Assembly (NCBI GenBank): GCA_022614965.1
Contig: JAKEHO010000005.1
Location: forward strand, 1-42,747
Reading direction: 5' to 3'
Source of the DNA: Gammaproteobacteria bacterium
GTDB lineage: Bacteria; Pseudomonadota; Gammaproteobacteria; JAKEHO01
Length of the DNA: 42,747 bases
Below the pieces are notes generated by a model. The model searched no databases and was not told the DNA's origin. It was given only the letters and a program-made list of their open reading frames with translations. Every line of letters starts with the position of its first letter. Position 1 is the stretch's first letter. Below, piece after piece: positions 31,629 to 40,163 of this stretch. The position numbers were made by a program, and so were the translations under genes.

Positions 31629-32240
31629 ATGTTTGACAAAATTGCCAATTCACAAGTGCCGATCAGCGATCTAATCGCTCGGCGTTGGAGCGGGCGTGCG
31701 TTTGATGCTGATAAACGCATCAGCAGGGCACAACTTGTTGCGCTGCTTGAAGCAGCCCGGTGGGCACCTTCCTGTTATGGTGATGAGCCCTGGCGTTACA
31801 TCATTTGGGACAAATACATCGATGCAAACGGATGGACCAAGGCCTACGAATGTCTCGCAGAGGGAAACCAGGTCTGGGCCAAAAATGCACCCATATTGAT
31901 GCTGGCGCTCGCAGGCTCGACCTTTGCCAGAAATGGTAAACCGAACCGCTGGGGACAATACGATACGGGTGCCGCCAGCGAAAATCTTTGCCTGCAAGCC
32001 ACGGCGATGGGCCTTATGGTTCACCAGATGGGAGGCTTTGACGCCGATAAGGTCCGAGCGTCGTTCGAGGTACCGGAACAGTACGGCTGCATGGCTATGA
32101 TCGCTATTGGCTATCAACTATCGCGCGAGGCGATACCGGCGGAGCTTAAGGAACGTGAACTGGCTGAGCGCAGGCGAAGAGCTTTACAAGATACATTTTT
32201 TGAGGGTAGGTGGGGGGAGCCCGTGAAGATACATGCATGA
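31629..32240 (+). CDS. Nitroreductase family FMN oxidoreductase
   Basis: The 203-residue protein shows the nitroreductase fold, with the FMN-phosphate-binding LIARRWSGRAFD near residue 22, AARWAPSCYGDEPWRYI, and a glycine-rich C-terminal part. AAGGA lies just upstream of ATG 31629. The family reduces quinones, nitro groups or flavins with NAD(P)H; the substrate here is unknown. Its end overlaps the MATE exporter gene by 8 bases, so a two-gene operon is likely. Confidence 0.92.
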   Translation: MFDKIANSQVPISDLIARRWSGRAFDADKRISRAQLVALLEAARWAPSCYGDEPWRYIIWDKYIDANGWTKAYECLAEGNQVWAKNAPILMLALAGSTFARNGKPNRWGQYDTGAASENLCLQATAMGLMVHQMGGFDADKVRASFEVPEQYGCMAMIAIGYQLSREAIPAELKERELAERRRRALQDTFFEGRWGEPVKIHA

Positions 32241-33612
32241 CCACCGGCTATTCCGTGCCAATGTGTACCACCTAGTTCGACTTCACCCTGCAACGTTATC
32301 CGCCCAAGCTGCCCTATGGCGATTGGCCGGACCAATGATCCTGTCGAACCTGTCTATAGCGCTTTTAGGCATAGTGGATACCGCGGTAGTAGGCCACCTC
32401 AGCGAGCCATATTATCTTGGTGCGGTAACGATTGGAACCGTGGTGTTCAGCTTTCTGTACTGGGGCCTGACCTTTCTGCGGATGGGAACAACCGGGATCA
32501 CTGCGCAGGCGCACGGCGAAGGCAACGCGGAGGGGGTGCGTACTGCTTTGGGACAGGCCCTGATGCTAAGTGCAGTCCTCGCTGTAGTCGTGCTCATCAT
32601 ACAACGCCCCATTATTGATATCGCCAATTGGCTCTTAAATGGCAGTACCCCGGTCGAAGCCTATGCCCGGGACTACTATAGGGTGAGGATCTGGAGCACT
32701 CCTGCCGTACTTGCGAACTTGGTTATCCTCGGCTGGTTCTTGGGGATGCAGAACGCCCGCGGTCCACTCCTGATAATCCTATGTATTAATCTCGTCAATA
32801 TTGTGCTCGATTTTGTATTTGTGATTGGGTTGCACCTTGACGTTAGGGGCGTGGCATTCGCGTCATTGCTGGGCAAGTACGTTGGTCTTGGTCTTGGCCT
32901 ATTACTCGTAAGTAGAGAACTCCAATATTACCCAGGCCTATGGCGGTGGAACAGGTTGAAGGACGGCATAACGCTGAAACGAATGCTTTCTATCAACCAC
33001 AATATCTTTAATCGAACTCTATTGTTAATCTTCGTGTTTGCATTTTTTGCTGCTCAGGGTGCGCGTCAAGGCGACGTCATACTGGCTGCAAACGCGATCC
33101 TTCTTAATTTTCAGGCATTGATGGCCTTGGTTCTGGATGGATTCGCCCATGCGGTGGGAGCCCTTGTTGGTCGAGCGATAGGATCTCGTCAGTACGATGC
33201 CTTCGCTAGGGCCATCAAGATCACGGCAATCTGGGCAGGATCTGGCGCCATTCTGTTCACGATCGTGTTCGCATTGTTCGGTCGGTGGCTCGTCTTTGCC
33301 ATGACCGATATACAAGAAGTCAGAATAACAGCGCTTAATTATCTTCCGTGGGTGATTTTTTCACCTATTATTTCTGTTTGGTGTTATGTGCTCGACGGGA
33401 TATTTATTGGTGCGACGCGGGCTGTCGAGATGCGAAACACTATGTTGTTATCGGTATTTTTAGTGTACCTGCCCGCGTGGTACCTGCTACAACCGTTAGG
33501 GAATCATGGCCTTTGGCTCGCCTTTCTCCTGTTCATGGCAACGCGCGGGATAAGCATGGGTGCTGTATTTGTCCGTAGCGGCGGCAGCAGGGGTTTTGTA
33601 CCGGCAGTTTGA
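32233..33612 (+). CDS. MATE family efflux transporter (DinF-like)
   Basis: The 459-residue inner-membrane protein has about 12 hydrophobic segments in two homologous halves. The MATE pattern LWRLAGPMILSNLSIALLGIVDTAVVGHL opens the first half. DinF-type MATEs export cationic or toxic compounds by Na+ or H+ exchange. The first about 20 residues are polar and may be extra, so the real start could lie later. The eight-base overlap with the nitroreductase suggests a shared detoxification role; this is inference. Confidence 0.9.
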   Translation: MHDHRLFRANVYHLVRLHPATLSAQAALWRLAGPMILSNLSIALLGIVDTAVVGHLSEPYYLGAVTIGTVVFSFLYWGLTFLRMGTTGITAQAHGEGNAEGVRTALGQALMLSAVLAVVVLIIQRPIIDIANWLLNGSTPVEAYARDYYRVRIWSTPAVLANLVILGWFLGMQNARGPLLIILCINLVNIVLDFVFVIGLHLDVRGVAFASLLGKYVGLGLGLLLVSRELQYYPGLWRWNRLKDGITLKRMLSINHNIFNRTLLLIFVFAFFAAQGARQGDVILAANAILLNFQALMALVLDGFAHAVGALVGRAIGSRQYDAFARAIKITAIWAGSGAILFTIVFALFGRWLVFAMTDIQEVRITALNYLPWVIFSPIISVWCYVLDGIFIGATRAVEMRNTMLLSVFLVYLPAWYLLQPLGNHGLWLAFLLFMATRGISMGAVFVRSGGSRGFVPAV

Positions 33613-33632
33613 AGTAGCGAAGCTCTGGCAAA

Positions 33633-34034
33633 TCAGATTGATCCACGCGTGAAGCGGATGATGTCCCGCCGTGCCCGTTTCGTCGGGCGGCCGCGAAATC
33701 TGCGCCGTTGACCGGCTTGGGCGCGCAATTGCTCCGCCACGAGTTCTCTTGCTCTGATTCCGTCTTCGGTTTCCTCGTAGAGAGAAGCGGCCTTCGCAGC
33801 AGGCGCCCGATGCCTGGAGACCCCGACTACTTTGACAAAGTACTGGTAAGGACCGCGTCGGATCCTGAGTTCATCGCCTGCCTGTACAGACTTTGCGGGT
33901 CTGGTGCGCTCGCCATTCAGCTCGATCTTCCCGCTCCTGATCGCGACTGCGGCCAGTGCCCGTGTTTTGAAGAAACGCGCAGCCCAAAGCCACTTGTCCA
34001 GGCGTACGTTTTCTCGCACCGGATTTTCCATCAT
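33633..34034 (-). CDS. hslR: Ribosome-associated heat shock protein Hsp15
   Basis: This 133-residue S4-domain protein (VRLDKWLWAARFFKTRALA; GKIELNGERTRPAKSVQAGDELRIR) has a basic Arg/Lys-rich C-terminus. Hsp15 binds free 50S subunits carrying nascent chains and frees stalled tRNA. The start is ATG 34034 or 34031. It converges with the MATE gene and is divergent from moaB. The assignment rests on length, S4 motif and basic tail. Confidence 0.92.
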   Translation of the reverse strand: MMENPVRENVRLDKWLWAARFFKTRALAAVAIRSGKIELNGERTRPAKSVQAGDELRIRRGPYQYFVKVVGVSRHRAPAAKAASLYEETEDGIRARELVAEQLRAQAGQRRRFRGRPTKRARRDIIRFTRGSI

Positions 34035-34069
34035 ACGGAGAGCAAGGGTTATGCGTTACACTATCATTC

Positions 34070-34075
34070 TATAAT
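34070..34075 (+). promoter_or_regulatory. Candidate -10 element for moaB
   Basis: TATAAT at 34070-34075 lies 34 bases before the moaB start. A TTATGC at 34049-34054 could be a weak -35 with 15-base spacing. Confidence 0.35.
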
Positions 34076-34109
34076 AAGTAAACGTGTGTGTTATTTACAG
34101 GAAGTTACA

Positions 34110-34649
34110 ATGTCAGATCCATCGAGCAGTGCCAATGAAAGACAGTTCATTCCCCTGAACATAGCCGTGCTCACCATTTCCGATACTCGTACAGAAGAGA
34201 CGGATAAGTCGGGGATGATTCTGGTTAGCCGCTTGCGAAGTGCAGGGCATACTCTTTACGAGAAGCGCATTGTTCCTGATGATCTCTATCAAATCCGGGC
34301 GGCCGTCGCAGCTTGGTGCACTGGCACGGACGTTCAGGTGATCCTAACAACTGGTGGTACCGGGGTGACAGGGCGCGACGGGACTCCGGAAGCAGTGCGA
34401 CCGCTCTTAGACAAAGAGATCAGTGGCTTCGCGGAGCTTTTCAGAATTCTCTCATACAACGAGATCGGAACCTCATCTCTGCAATCGCGTGCCATTGCCG
34501 GCGTGACTAACGGCATTTATATATTTTGCCTTCCTGGCTCGACAGGAGCGTGTATGACGGCTTGGGACAAGCTGATTCAACATCAGCTCGACTACCGTAC
34601 ACGGCCATGCAATTTAGTGGAACTGATGCCAAGCCTGCGGGGGAGATAG
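34110..34649 (+). CDS. moaB: Molybdenum cofactor biosynthesis protein B
   Basis: The 179-residue protein has the molybdopterin-binding fold with TTGGTGVTGRDGTPEAV and FCLPGSTGACMTAWDKL. MoaB/MogA proteins adenylylate molybdopterin before metal insertion; MoaB is common in tungsten users, which agrees with the tupABC genes. The start at 34110 gives the conserved N-terminus; the frame is open back to 33708 but overlaps hslR. It lies about 18 kb from the other Moco genes. Confidence 0.93.
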   Translation: MSDPSSSANERQFIPLNIAVLTISDTRTEETDKSGMILVSRLRSAGHTLYEKRIVPDDLYQIRAAVAAWCTGTDVQVILTTGGTGVTGRDGTPEAVRPLLDKEISGFAELFRILSYNEIGTSSLQSRAIAGVTNGIYIFCLPGSTGACMTAWDKLIQHQLDYRTRPCNLVELMPSLRGR

Positions 34650-34667
34650 CCCGCGCAACATTGGGAT

Positions 34668-35174
34668 ATGATGAGGCGCCATGCGGATTTTTCGCAAGTG
34701 ACCCGGGATGCGCTTGATTTCGCTTTTGATGCCTTCGGCATCCAAGATTGCGAACTGCGGGAAGACCGCCTGCAAGCTCACCGCCATTGGCAATGTTGTC
34801 CCGACATGCCGGCACGCTCCGCAAGTTGAAGCACAATGGCCTGCAAGTCGCTATCCTGTCAAACGGTTGGCTTGTGGTCATCGAAGCCGTGGTTAAAAGT
34901 GGCGGCCCTTGAAGACTTGATTGATGAGATGTTGTTTGTCGAAGCGACCGGCATCCACCAGTCACATCCCCGTACCTAAGGGCTTGCAATGGATCGGTTT
35001 GTGGCAAGGCCCGTAGAAATTGCGTTCCAGTCGGCTAATGCATGGGATAGCGCGGGTGTGGCATCGTTTGACTTCCCCCTCGTGTGGATAAGTCGGTTTG
35101 ATCATCCTCGTGAATGCCTGCCCTATGGACCCTATGCGGAGCCCAGGTCAACTGTGAATTGGCAGCGCTTTTAG
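34668..35174 (+). pseudogene. Decayed haloacid dehalogenase (HAD type II) gene
   Basis: Three frames in turn give recognisable pieces of an L-2-haloacid dehalogenase-like protein. These are DFSQVTRDALDFAFDAFGI from 34668, LKHNGLQVAILSNGW near 34825, and DEMLFVEATGIHQSHPRT, then AFQSANAWDSAGVASFDF and VWISRFDHPRECLPYGPY up to 35160. Stops and shifts separate them (for example a stop after SHPRT near 34978), and the N-terminal catalytic Asp region (DxYGT) is missing. The gene is therefore broken and truncated at its 5' end. It lies just after moaB on the same strand. Confidence 0.82.
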
Positions 35175-35508
35175 CTCTCTCGTGCGAGGTGGCCCTTCTG
35201 GAGGCCTGTTGGCCGTTGCGGCTATAGGGGGCTCTAGGCTCTGCTTGATGAGCGAATGGTTCTCATGGCAGTGTGCGCAGAGGCCTTCCCGAGCTGTGAT
35301 ATCGACCGCGCCTTTCCAGATATCGCTTAAGGTGAGGGATGGTGCTGCCTTGGGTGCCACAGGTAGGTCGGACGGGAAGGGTGGGCGGCTAGGGCGGTGG
35401 CCGTGAGCGTGCCGCGTTGTGTGCGGAAATTGAGTCGAGGCTATTTACAAATGCATCTCATTCGTAATACGATTTATCTTCTCAACAAAGCTTCGCGAGC
35501 GAAGAATA
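35175..35508. other. Intergenic stretch before the beta-barrel gene
   Basis: No supported gene. A minus-strand frame (35148-35360) contains one CAHCH haem-like motif but no family match. Near the right end AATG-CATCT-CATT (35450-35462) is a weak inverted repeat about 45 bp before the next start. Confidence 0.4.
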
Positions 35509-36291
35509 ATGTGGGTAAAAACTCGTCCCCACTGGATCAATATTGGCCAACGGATTGTCTTTATTGTGGTTTTTTCTCTCCCGACGGAAGCGGTCTATGC
35601 GGCGCGCGCCTTCACCTTTCCTTATGAGGCCACCGTCGCCGAGGAGGACGAGCGAGAATACGCACAGTGGGTCACGTGGAAGGCGGACGAGGATGCGGAT
35701 CCTACCTTCGATCGATTTGACTTCCGCCACGAACTCGAGCTTGGTGTCACCGAACGCTGGCAAGTGGCCTTCTATGCGGACTGGCGCTACCAGCAAGGAA
35801 GCAGCGTTGATGACGGGGCCGAGTTTCGGGATGTCGCCGTGGAAACGATCTATCAGTTGGCCCATCCTAGAACCGAGCCGTTTGGATTTGCCCTGTATGG
35901 TGAGATCAAGGTCGGGGACAAACTGCTGGCCTTGGAACCCAGGCTGATTCTGCAGAAGGATCTCGGACCATGGATCTTTGTATGGAACGGCACGTTGGAG
36001 GCCGAGTGGGAAGGCGATAATTTTAACTATACGGAGAGCAAGGGCGTCTTTGAAAACACGCTCGGCGCGAGCTATGAATTAACCTCGAGTATGCGCGTCG
36101 GCATCGAGTTCATCCACGAGATCGAGCTCGAAGAATGGTCTGACTGGCAAGATAATGTTTTGTATATTGGCCCGAACATCGCTTATCGCGGACACGAGTG
36201 GTGGGTTACGCTCACCCCAACGTTCCAAGTAACTAGCGTTGGTAGTGAAGCTAACTTCCAAACGCGGCTCATTTTCGGCATTGATTTCTAA
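35509..36291 (+). CDS. Outer-membrane beta-barrel protein, DUF6662-like
   Basis: The 260-residue protein begins with an about 32-residue signal peptide (hydrophobic core IVFIVVFSLP, cleavage near VYA). Alternating amphipathic strands follow (HELELGVTERWQVAFYADWRY; FALYGEIKVG; WVTLTPTFQV), and the terminal residue is Phe, the usual mark for outer-membrane barrel insertion. It resembles DUF6662 proteins, whose role is unknown. It stands alone after a pseudogene and converges with the cNMP-binding gene. Confidence 0.78.
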   Translation: MWVKTRPHWINIGQRIVFIVVFSLPTEAVYAARAFTFPYEATVAEEDEREYAQWVTWKADEDADPTFDRFDFRHELELGVTERWQVAFYADWRYQQGSSVDDGAEFRDVAVETIYQLAHPRTEPFGFALYGEIKVGDKLLALEPRLILQKDLGPWIFVWNGTLEAEWEGDNFNYTESKGVFENTLGASYELTSSMRVGIEFIHEIELEEWSDWQDNVLYIGPNIAYRGHEWWVTLTPTFQVTSVGSEANFQTRLIFGIDF

Positions 36292-36389
36292 GTAAAGCCT
36301 CTCTCGCTGGTCGGAAGGTATCTATTTCGCTGTTGGTCTTCGTTGATCTGGAAGCTTCGGTCGATATTGCAGCACAATTCTTTTGTTCC

Positions 36390-36884
36390 CTAGGTGGAAT
36401 GGAATTCGTAGCTTCCATTTATTAGTTTCGCTTCGACCTTGGCTTGAAATAATTGATCATCTGCTTCGCGAAGCCGTCTGGTGACCTCCCTTCCCATGTT
36501 CATTTGGATCATTGTGAATTGTTCGAGATCCATCTCATAAAGTCTATATAAAGTGCTGGTTGTCAGTTCGATTGCAGTACAGTCCTCAACCGAGAGAACA
36601 GAGGCGCTCCGTGGGCAAAAATCGATCAGCGCCATTTCACCGAAACAATCTCCACTCTCCAGATACTTTAATAGATAATCACGGCCTTTCCATGGTTTTA
36701 ACACCGCAACTTTCCCTTTTTCCAACACAAACATAGAAGATCCTTTATCATTTTCGCGGAAAAAAAAGTCTCCTTTGGGAACATTGACAATGGGCGACAG
36801 ATCAAGAACGAAGGTCAATATATCTTCCTTGATGCCGCCGAAGACAGGCATCCCTTGCAGCAGCTTTAGCCTCGATGCTTGCAT
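36390..36884 (-). CDS. Cyclic nucleotide-binding domain protein
   Basis: The 164-residue protein is a single cNMP-binding domain with the phosphate-binding cassette SGDCFGEMALIDFCPRSASV (about residues 76-95), then a helical tail with REVTRRLREADDQ. There is no HTH DNA-binding domain and no channel or kinase domain, so it probably acts as a stand-alone sensor or subunit. The conserved Glu and Arg of the cassette are present, so cAMP or cGMP binding is possible. Confidence 0.88.
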   Translation of the reverse strand: MQASRLKLLQGMPVFGGIKEDILTFVLDLSPIVNVPKGDFFFRENDKGSSMFVLEKGKVAVLKPWKGRDYLLKYLESGDCFGEMALIDFCPRSASVLSVEDCTAIELTTSTLYRLYEMDLEQFTMIQMNMGREVTRRLREADDQLFQAKVEAKLINGSYEFHST

Positions 36885-37222
36885 TATGAGGTATCTATCT
36901 TCTGTACTCCATCGAGGATCGATGAAAGAAATGTAGGTAACATCACCTATGCAAATTTGACCCCTGTCAGAGCAGAAGCATTACAGAATTCTCTCATGAG
37001 AAGTAACGAATGGTACCTCATAAATGGCTATTTGCATTACAAGTAACATCATTTAGCGGAGCAGGCGTTATTCCCTCAGATTTTCGTAGGATCGCTGCTG
37101 ACTCATACGGATATTAATAAACTGAGGATTGTCGGTGGCAGCCGGAGGAAATCGAAGTGGTAACGTCAAGCTTTAGTCATCAAGCTACTATGTATTATGT
37201 CTCTGTTTGTAGCTACGGGACA
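36885..37222. other. Intergenic region between two minus-strand genes
   Basis: About 340 AT-richer bases with no supported gene. A plus-strand frame from 37157 has a GGAGG upstream but runs antisense into the next gene and has no coding character. Confidence 0.5.
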
Positions 37223-37954
37223 TTAATGAATGTTGATCCGCGATGTCGGATTAGACTTGGGATGGTAACTGAGGATGTTAGCTTTGCTTCTTTCGTATTC
37301 TTTCTCGGGCAATATCCTCACGTCGCGCAGACGCCGATGTTCTCGCAATTCGCCAGCGAGTCGCTCCGACTCCTTTTGCAGACTTTCTGTTTTCGCTTGC
37401 GCGATACGGCGTACTAATTCCCTGACAAAATTCTGGAATTCCATGGAATTTGGATTTTTGTATGCTAGCTCGATCAAGTTGGTTCTGCCGTATTGGCTAC
37501 AAAACACTAATTTGTCCTCTGAACGGTATACCAGCGCTAAGAATGAGATTAGGGTCAAAGCACCTAGAAGAAGCATAACAGGCAGAGTGGGCCTAAGGCC
37601 TAAAGGCTGAATCGACGTGTCCCGGAACAGAAACAATAAGCCGGCTATTCCGATCAATGTCAACGTAGTTATCAGCCACGGCCAGGCAATCCGAAGGTAT
37701 CGTTTTGGATTGGGGTCAAGGTATGTCAGATTGACCCAGTATTTTTTTGTATTTGATAACAGGCTCGTAGCAAAGACAAATAGATACGTTTCGTTGAATA
37801 CGGTAAACGCACCTTCATAGCCTTTTATCTTGAGACGTTGGTGGAGTTTATGATTAACGATCGTGGGAACGACATCTTCTTCGTATGTGAGTTCATCCGT
37901 ATAGAGATAGACCTCCTCAATGTCTTCGACCACACGAAATACGGATCTTAGCAT
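37223..37954 (-). CDS. Two-TM membrane protein with SHOCT-like tail, unknown function
   Basis: The 243-residue protein has a soluble N-terminal part of about 95 residues and two membrane helices (about 93-110 and 125-142). A cytoplasmic part ends in a charged helix LAGELREHRRLRDVRILPEKEYERSKANIL, which resembles a SHOCT short helical tail. No family is recognised for the whole. The codons are AT-richer than those of the upstream metabolic genes. Its neighbours give no functional hint. Confidence 0.65.
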   Translation of the reverse strand: MLRSVFRVVEDIEEVYLYTDELTYEEDVVPTIVNHKLHQRLKIKGYEGAFTVFNETYLFVFATSLLSNTKKYWVNLTYLDPNPKRYLRIAWPWLITTLTLIGIAGLLFLFRDTSIQPLGLRPTLPVMLLLGALTLISFLALVYRSEDKLVFCSQYGRTNLIELAYKNPNSMEFQNFVRELVRRIAQAKTESLQKESERLAGELREHRRLRDVRILPEKEYERSKANILSYHPKSNPTSRINIH

Positions 37955-38081
37955 TGTTATGATTCCGCGTTAGCAAACCAGGAATCGGCATCCCGGGTGC
38001 TAGATTCATCTATTTAAAAATGGCCGACGGTCTGCCAGTATAGACGCCGATCTACCCTTTGGAAAAAATTGGTTCTTGATG

Positions 38082-38462
38082 CTACGGCTCCGTTATCTTG
38101 ACCTTAATCCATCTGGCAGAACCATTCGGCGTATGGTTTTCATAATCAATTTCGACTGTTCTACCGATTTGAACGTCCGATGAACTCCCATAAAGATTGG
38201 TCAACTTTACTGTGGACCGATCTAACCAGATCTTGGTGCGCTCGGTCAGTGTAGCCCCATGGGAACCAGACGGTGTGCCCACCGTGATTGTCTGCCCGTC
38301 GGCGCTGACGGCCTGCACTTCACCGATTATGGTGAGCTTGTCCGATAGGCCGGGCGATTGTCCAATCGGAATAAACATCTCAGTTTCTCGCTCAGCATGC
38401 ACGAAGGATGCGCCACAGAGTAACGCCATCGTAAATCCGAGGCCGATCAAGGATTTTTGCAT
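38082..38462 (-). CDS. Small exported protein, OB-like, unknown function
   Basis: The start at 38462 has GGGAGG about 8 bases upstream and gives a clean signal peptide (MQKSLIGLGFTMALLCGASF, cut after VHA). The mature part of about 100 residues has strands such as KLTIIGEVQAVSADGQTITVG and GRTVEIDYE, like DUF5666-type OB proteins. The upstream ATG at 38501 lacks a ribosome site. It lies just downstream of the MauG-like gene on the same strand and may be cotranscribed. Its role is unknown. Confidence 0.75.
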   Translation of the reverse strand: MQKSLIGLGFTMALLCGASFVHAERETEMFIPIGQSPGLSDKLTIIGEVQAVSADGQTITVGTPSGSHGATLTERTKIWLDRSTVKLTNLYGSSSDVQIGRTVEIDYENHTPNGSARWIKVKITEP

Positions 38463-38513
38463 ATAGGTTTTCCTCCCGTGTGCTGTTGTCCAGGCTTTCA
38501 CAGTCTAAAATCT

Positions 38514-39905
38514 CTAAGAGGCCTCGACCATCTGCTCCCTGGCGGCTTGCAGCTCGCGAATGGCGGCATCCGCGGGCCGCTTTCTGAAGAACAACCGGCG
38601 CGCGGCTCTTTCAGTTAAGCGCTTTGCCTCTTGCAGATGGGCGACGGCCTCGGGATGCAGGCCGCCACCTTCTAGTACTCTGATGCTGTCGTTTGTTTCG
38701 TTGAGCGCCGCCCCGAACGCGCGCCTAGCTGCGTTGCGGATCGCAAAGCCGTTTTGCGCTCCTTGCTCCAGGGATTCAATACTCTGCCGGATGTTTTCCA
38801 GCGTGTTGATGACACGCAAAAACGCTGCGATCTCCACGATCTGTGTGCCATCCAGCTCGATCCCCACGCCATCGGGATCAATGCTCGCAAGAAAACGCCC
38901 GGAAGGTGAGTTGTTGAATGACTCACCGTCATAAAACGCGACTGCCCCCTCAATGGTTTCGATGGCGTTGTTGTGAAAGAACGGTCCGCTGTCGGCCGCC
39001 TCAACGAGGGGAGGTGTGTTGAATGTACCGTCGCCCGGTGTCCCGAACCCATCATCGGGCGGGACGAGTTCACCGGTGAGATCTTGTGGCTGGTCCGGCA
39101 ATTCTTCGACGCCCGTATTAAAGTTTGCATTGCCCAGGTTTTGACCGCCAAAACTCGCGTTTGCGCCTGCATTGGAGTGGCAAATATTGCACTTGCCTAG
39201 CGAGTTATCACGAAAGATTTCCTGGCCGCGCTTAGCGACAGTACCTTTCAACGGCAGCGGCAGCATCAGATCCTTCTGGCGCCCGAGTGAGAGCTGGAAT
39301 GCTTCCAACGCATCGAGCTCTTCATCTGTGGGTAAGCGAAAATCGACTCCTGGGATGCGATTGAGTGTTTCGGTGAAGTGTTGAATGACTGCCCCGGTGG
39401 CGAAAGAGCGGAGCGATGCGTCACCCGGTGCCCCATCGCCTGACCAGCCGGTTCGTGGGCCCTGGGGGCTCTCGATTGACGTTCGAAGGGCGAGGGTGTG
39501 CGGTACGCCACGCAGCGTGAACTTGTTGGGTAGATCGTCAAATCCGTCAAGGTTTTCAAGAATTAGACCAAACTCTCGCATCAACCGGGGATTCTCAAAA
39601 TTCTCCTTCAAGGCAGGTTCGAATTCGGCAACAAATAGCGGATCGTCATCCGGTAGGGTCGCGATGAAGGCGGGATCAATAGTAAGGTTGTTTTCCTCCC
39701 GATGACATGTGCCACAGGTTCTTCCGTTCCCATTGAACGTCTCATTAAAGAAAATATCGCGTCCTTTGGCGATCAGCTCGCTTTCTGGGTCCGTATTGGG
39801 TATTGACTGACACGATCCGAGCACCAACGCGCTGCTGGTTGCCGTGATGATCAGCAAAATGAAGATAAGATTAGGCGCGTTATTGTAATGGGATGGTTGG
39901 TCCAT
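38514..39905 (-). CDS. Di-haem cytochrome c peroxidase/MauG-like lipoprotein
   Basis: The 463-residue protein has an N-terminal hydrophobic segment and a lipobox-like LGSC (Cys32). Two haem sites follow, CGTCH (64-68) and CNICH (239-243), in the spacing of the CcpA/MauG family. These proteins reduce peroxide or oxidise protein side chains. The last about 100 residues (from about 355) are a charged helical extension with coiled-coil character, not part of the core. No mau genes are nearby, so the substrate is open. Confidence 0.88.
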   Translation of the reverse strand: MDQPSHYNNAPNLIFILLIITATSSALVLGSCQSIPNTDPESELIAKGRDIFFNETFNGNGRTCGTCHREENNLTIDPAFIATLPDDDPLFVAEFEPALKENFENPRLMREFGLILENLDGFDDLPNKFTLRGVPHTLALRTSIESPQGPRTGWSGDGAPGDASLRSFATGAVIQHFTETLNRIPGVDFRLPTDEELDALEAFQLSLGRQKDLMLPLPLKGTVAKRGQEIFRDNSLGKCNICHSNAGANASFGGQNLGNANFNTGVEELPDQPQDLTGELVPPDDGFGTPGDGTFNTPPLVEAADSGPFFHNNAIETIEGAVAFYDGESFNNSPSGRFLASIDPDGVGIELDGTQIVEIAAFLRVINTLENIRQSIESLEQGAQNGFAIRNAARRAFGAALNETNDSIRVLEGGGLHPEAVAHLQEAKRLTERAARRLFFRKRPADAAIRELQAAREQMVEAS

Positions 39906-40163
39906 AGCCTTATCAAATTGTCTCTACGCGCTATCGCCTCGCAAGGCACGCGCACTAAGGTTACCACTCGCAAGGATAACCAGAACTCTTGTATTAGGCA
40001 TCCAACTTTTCACATAGTTGCGTACTTTTTCTGCTCCGTCAACCCTCGAAGGCGCAGTTGCAGAGGAAAGTAGGCGTGCAACCGTGGGGAGAATGGCACC
40101 GTAATGGCCAGCCGGACATATCCCGGGATACTGCCATGCACTAGCGCGCGGAATAGGTGGCAG
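39906..40163. other. Intergenic region, nothing recognised
   Basis: 258 bp between two minus-strand genes, with no supported gene, repeat or terminator. It must contain the promoter of the MauG-like gene, which could not be located. Confidence 0.5.

Noticed and set aside
35148..35360. Minus-strand frame with a CAHCH motif, possible cytochrome c fragment
   Set aside because: A single motif in a 70-codon frame, no signal peptide or family match, and it overlaps the end of the HAD pseudogene.
35450..35475. Fur-box-like sequence before the beta-barrel gene
   Set aside because: Only a few bases match the Fur consensus and the palindrome is weak.
37157..37417. Plus-strand frame with GGAGG upstream
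   Set aside because: It runs antisense into the two-TM protein gene and shows no protein-like pattern.
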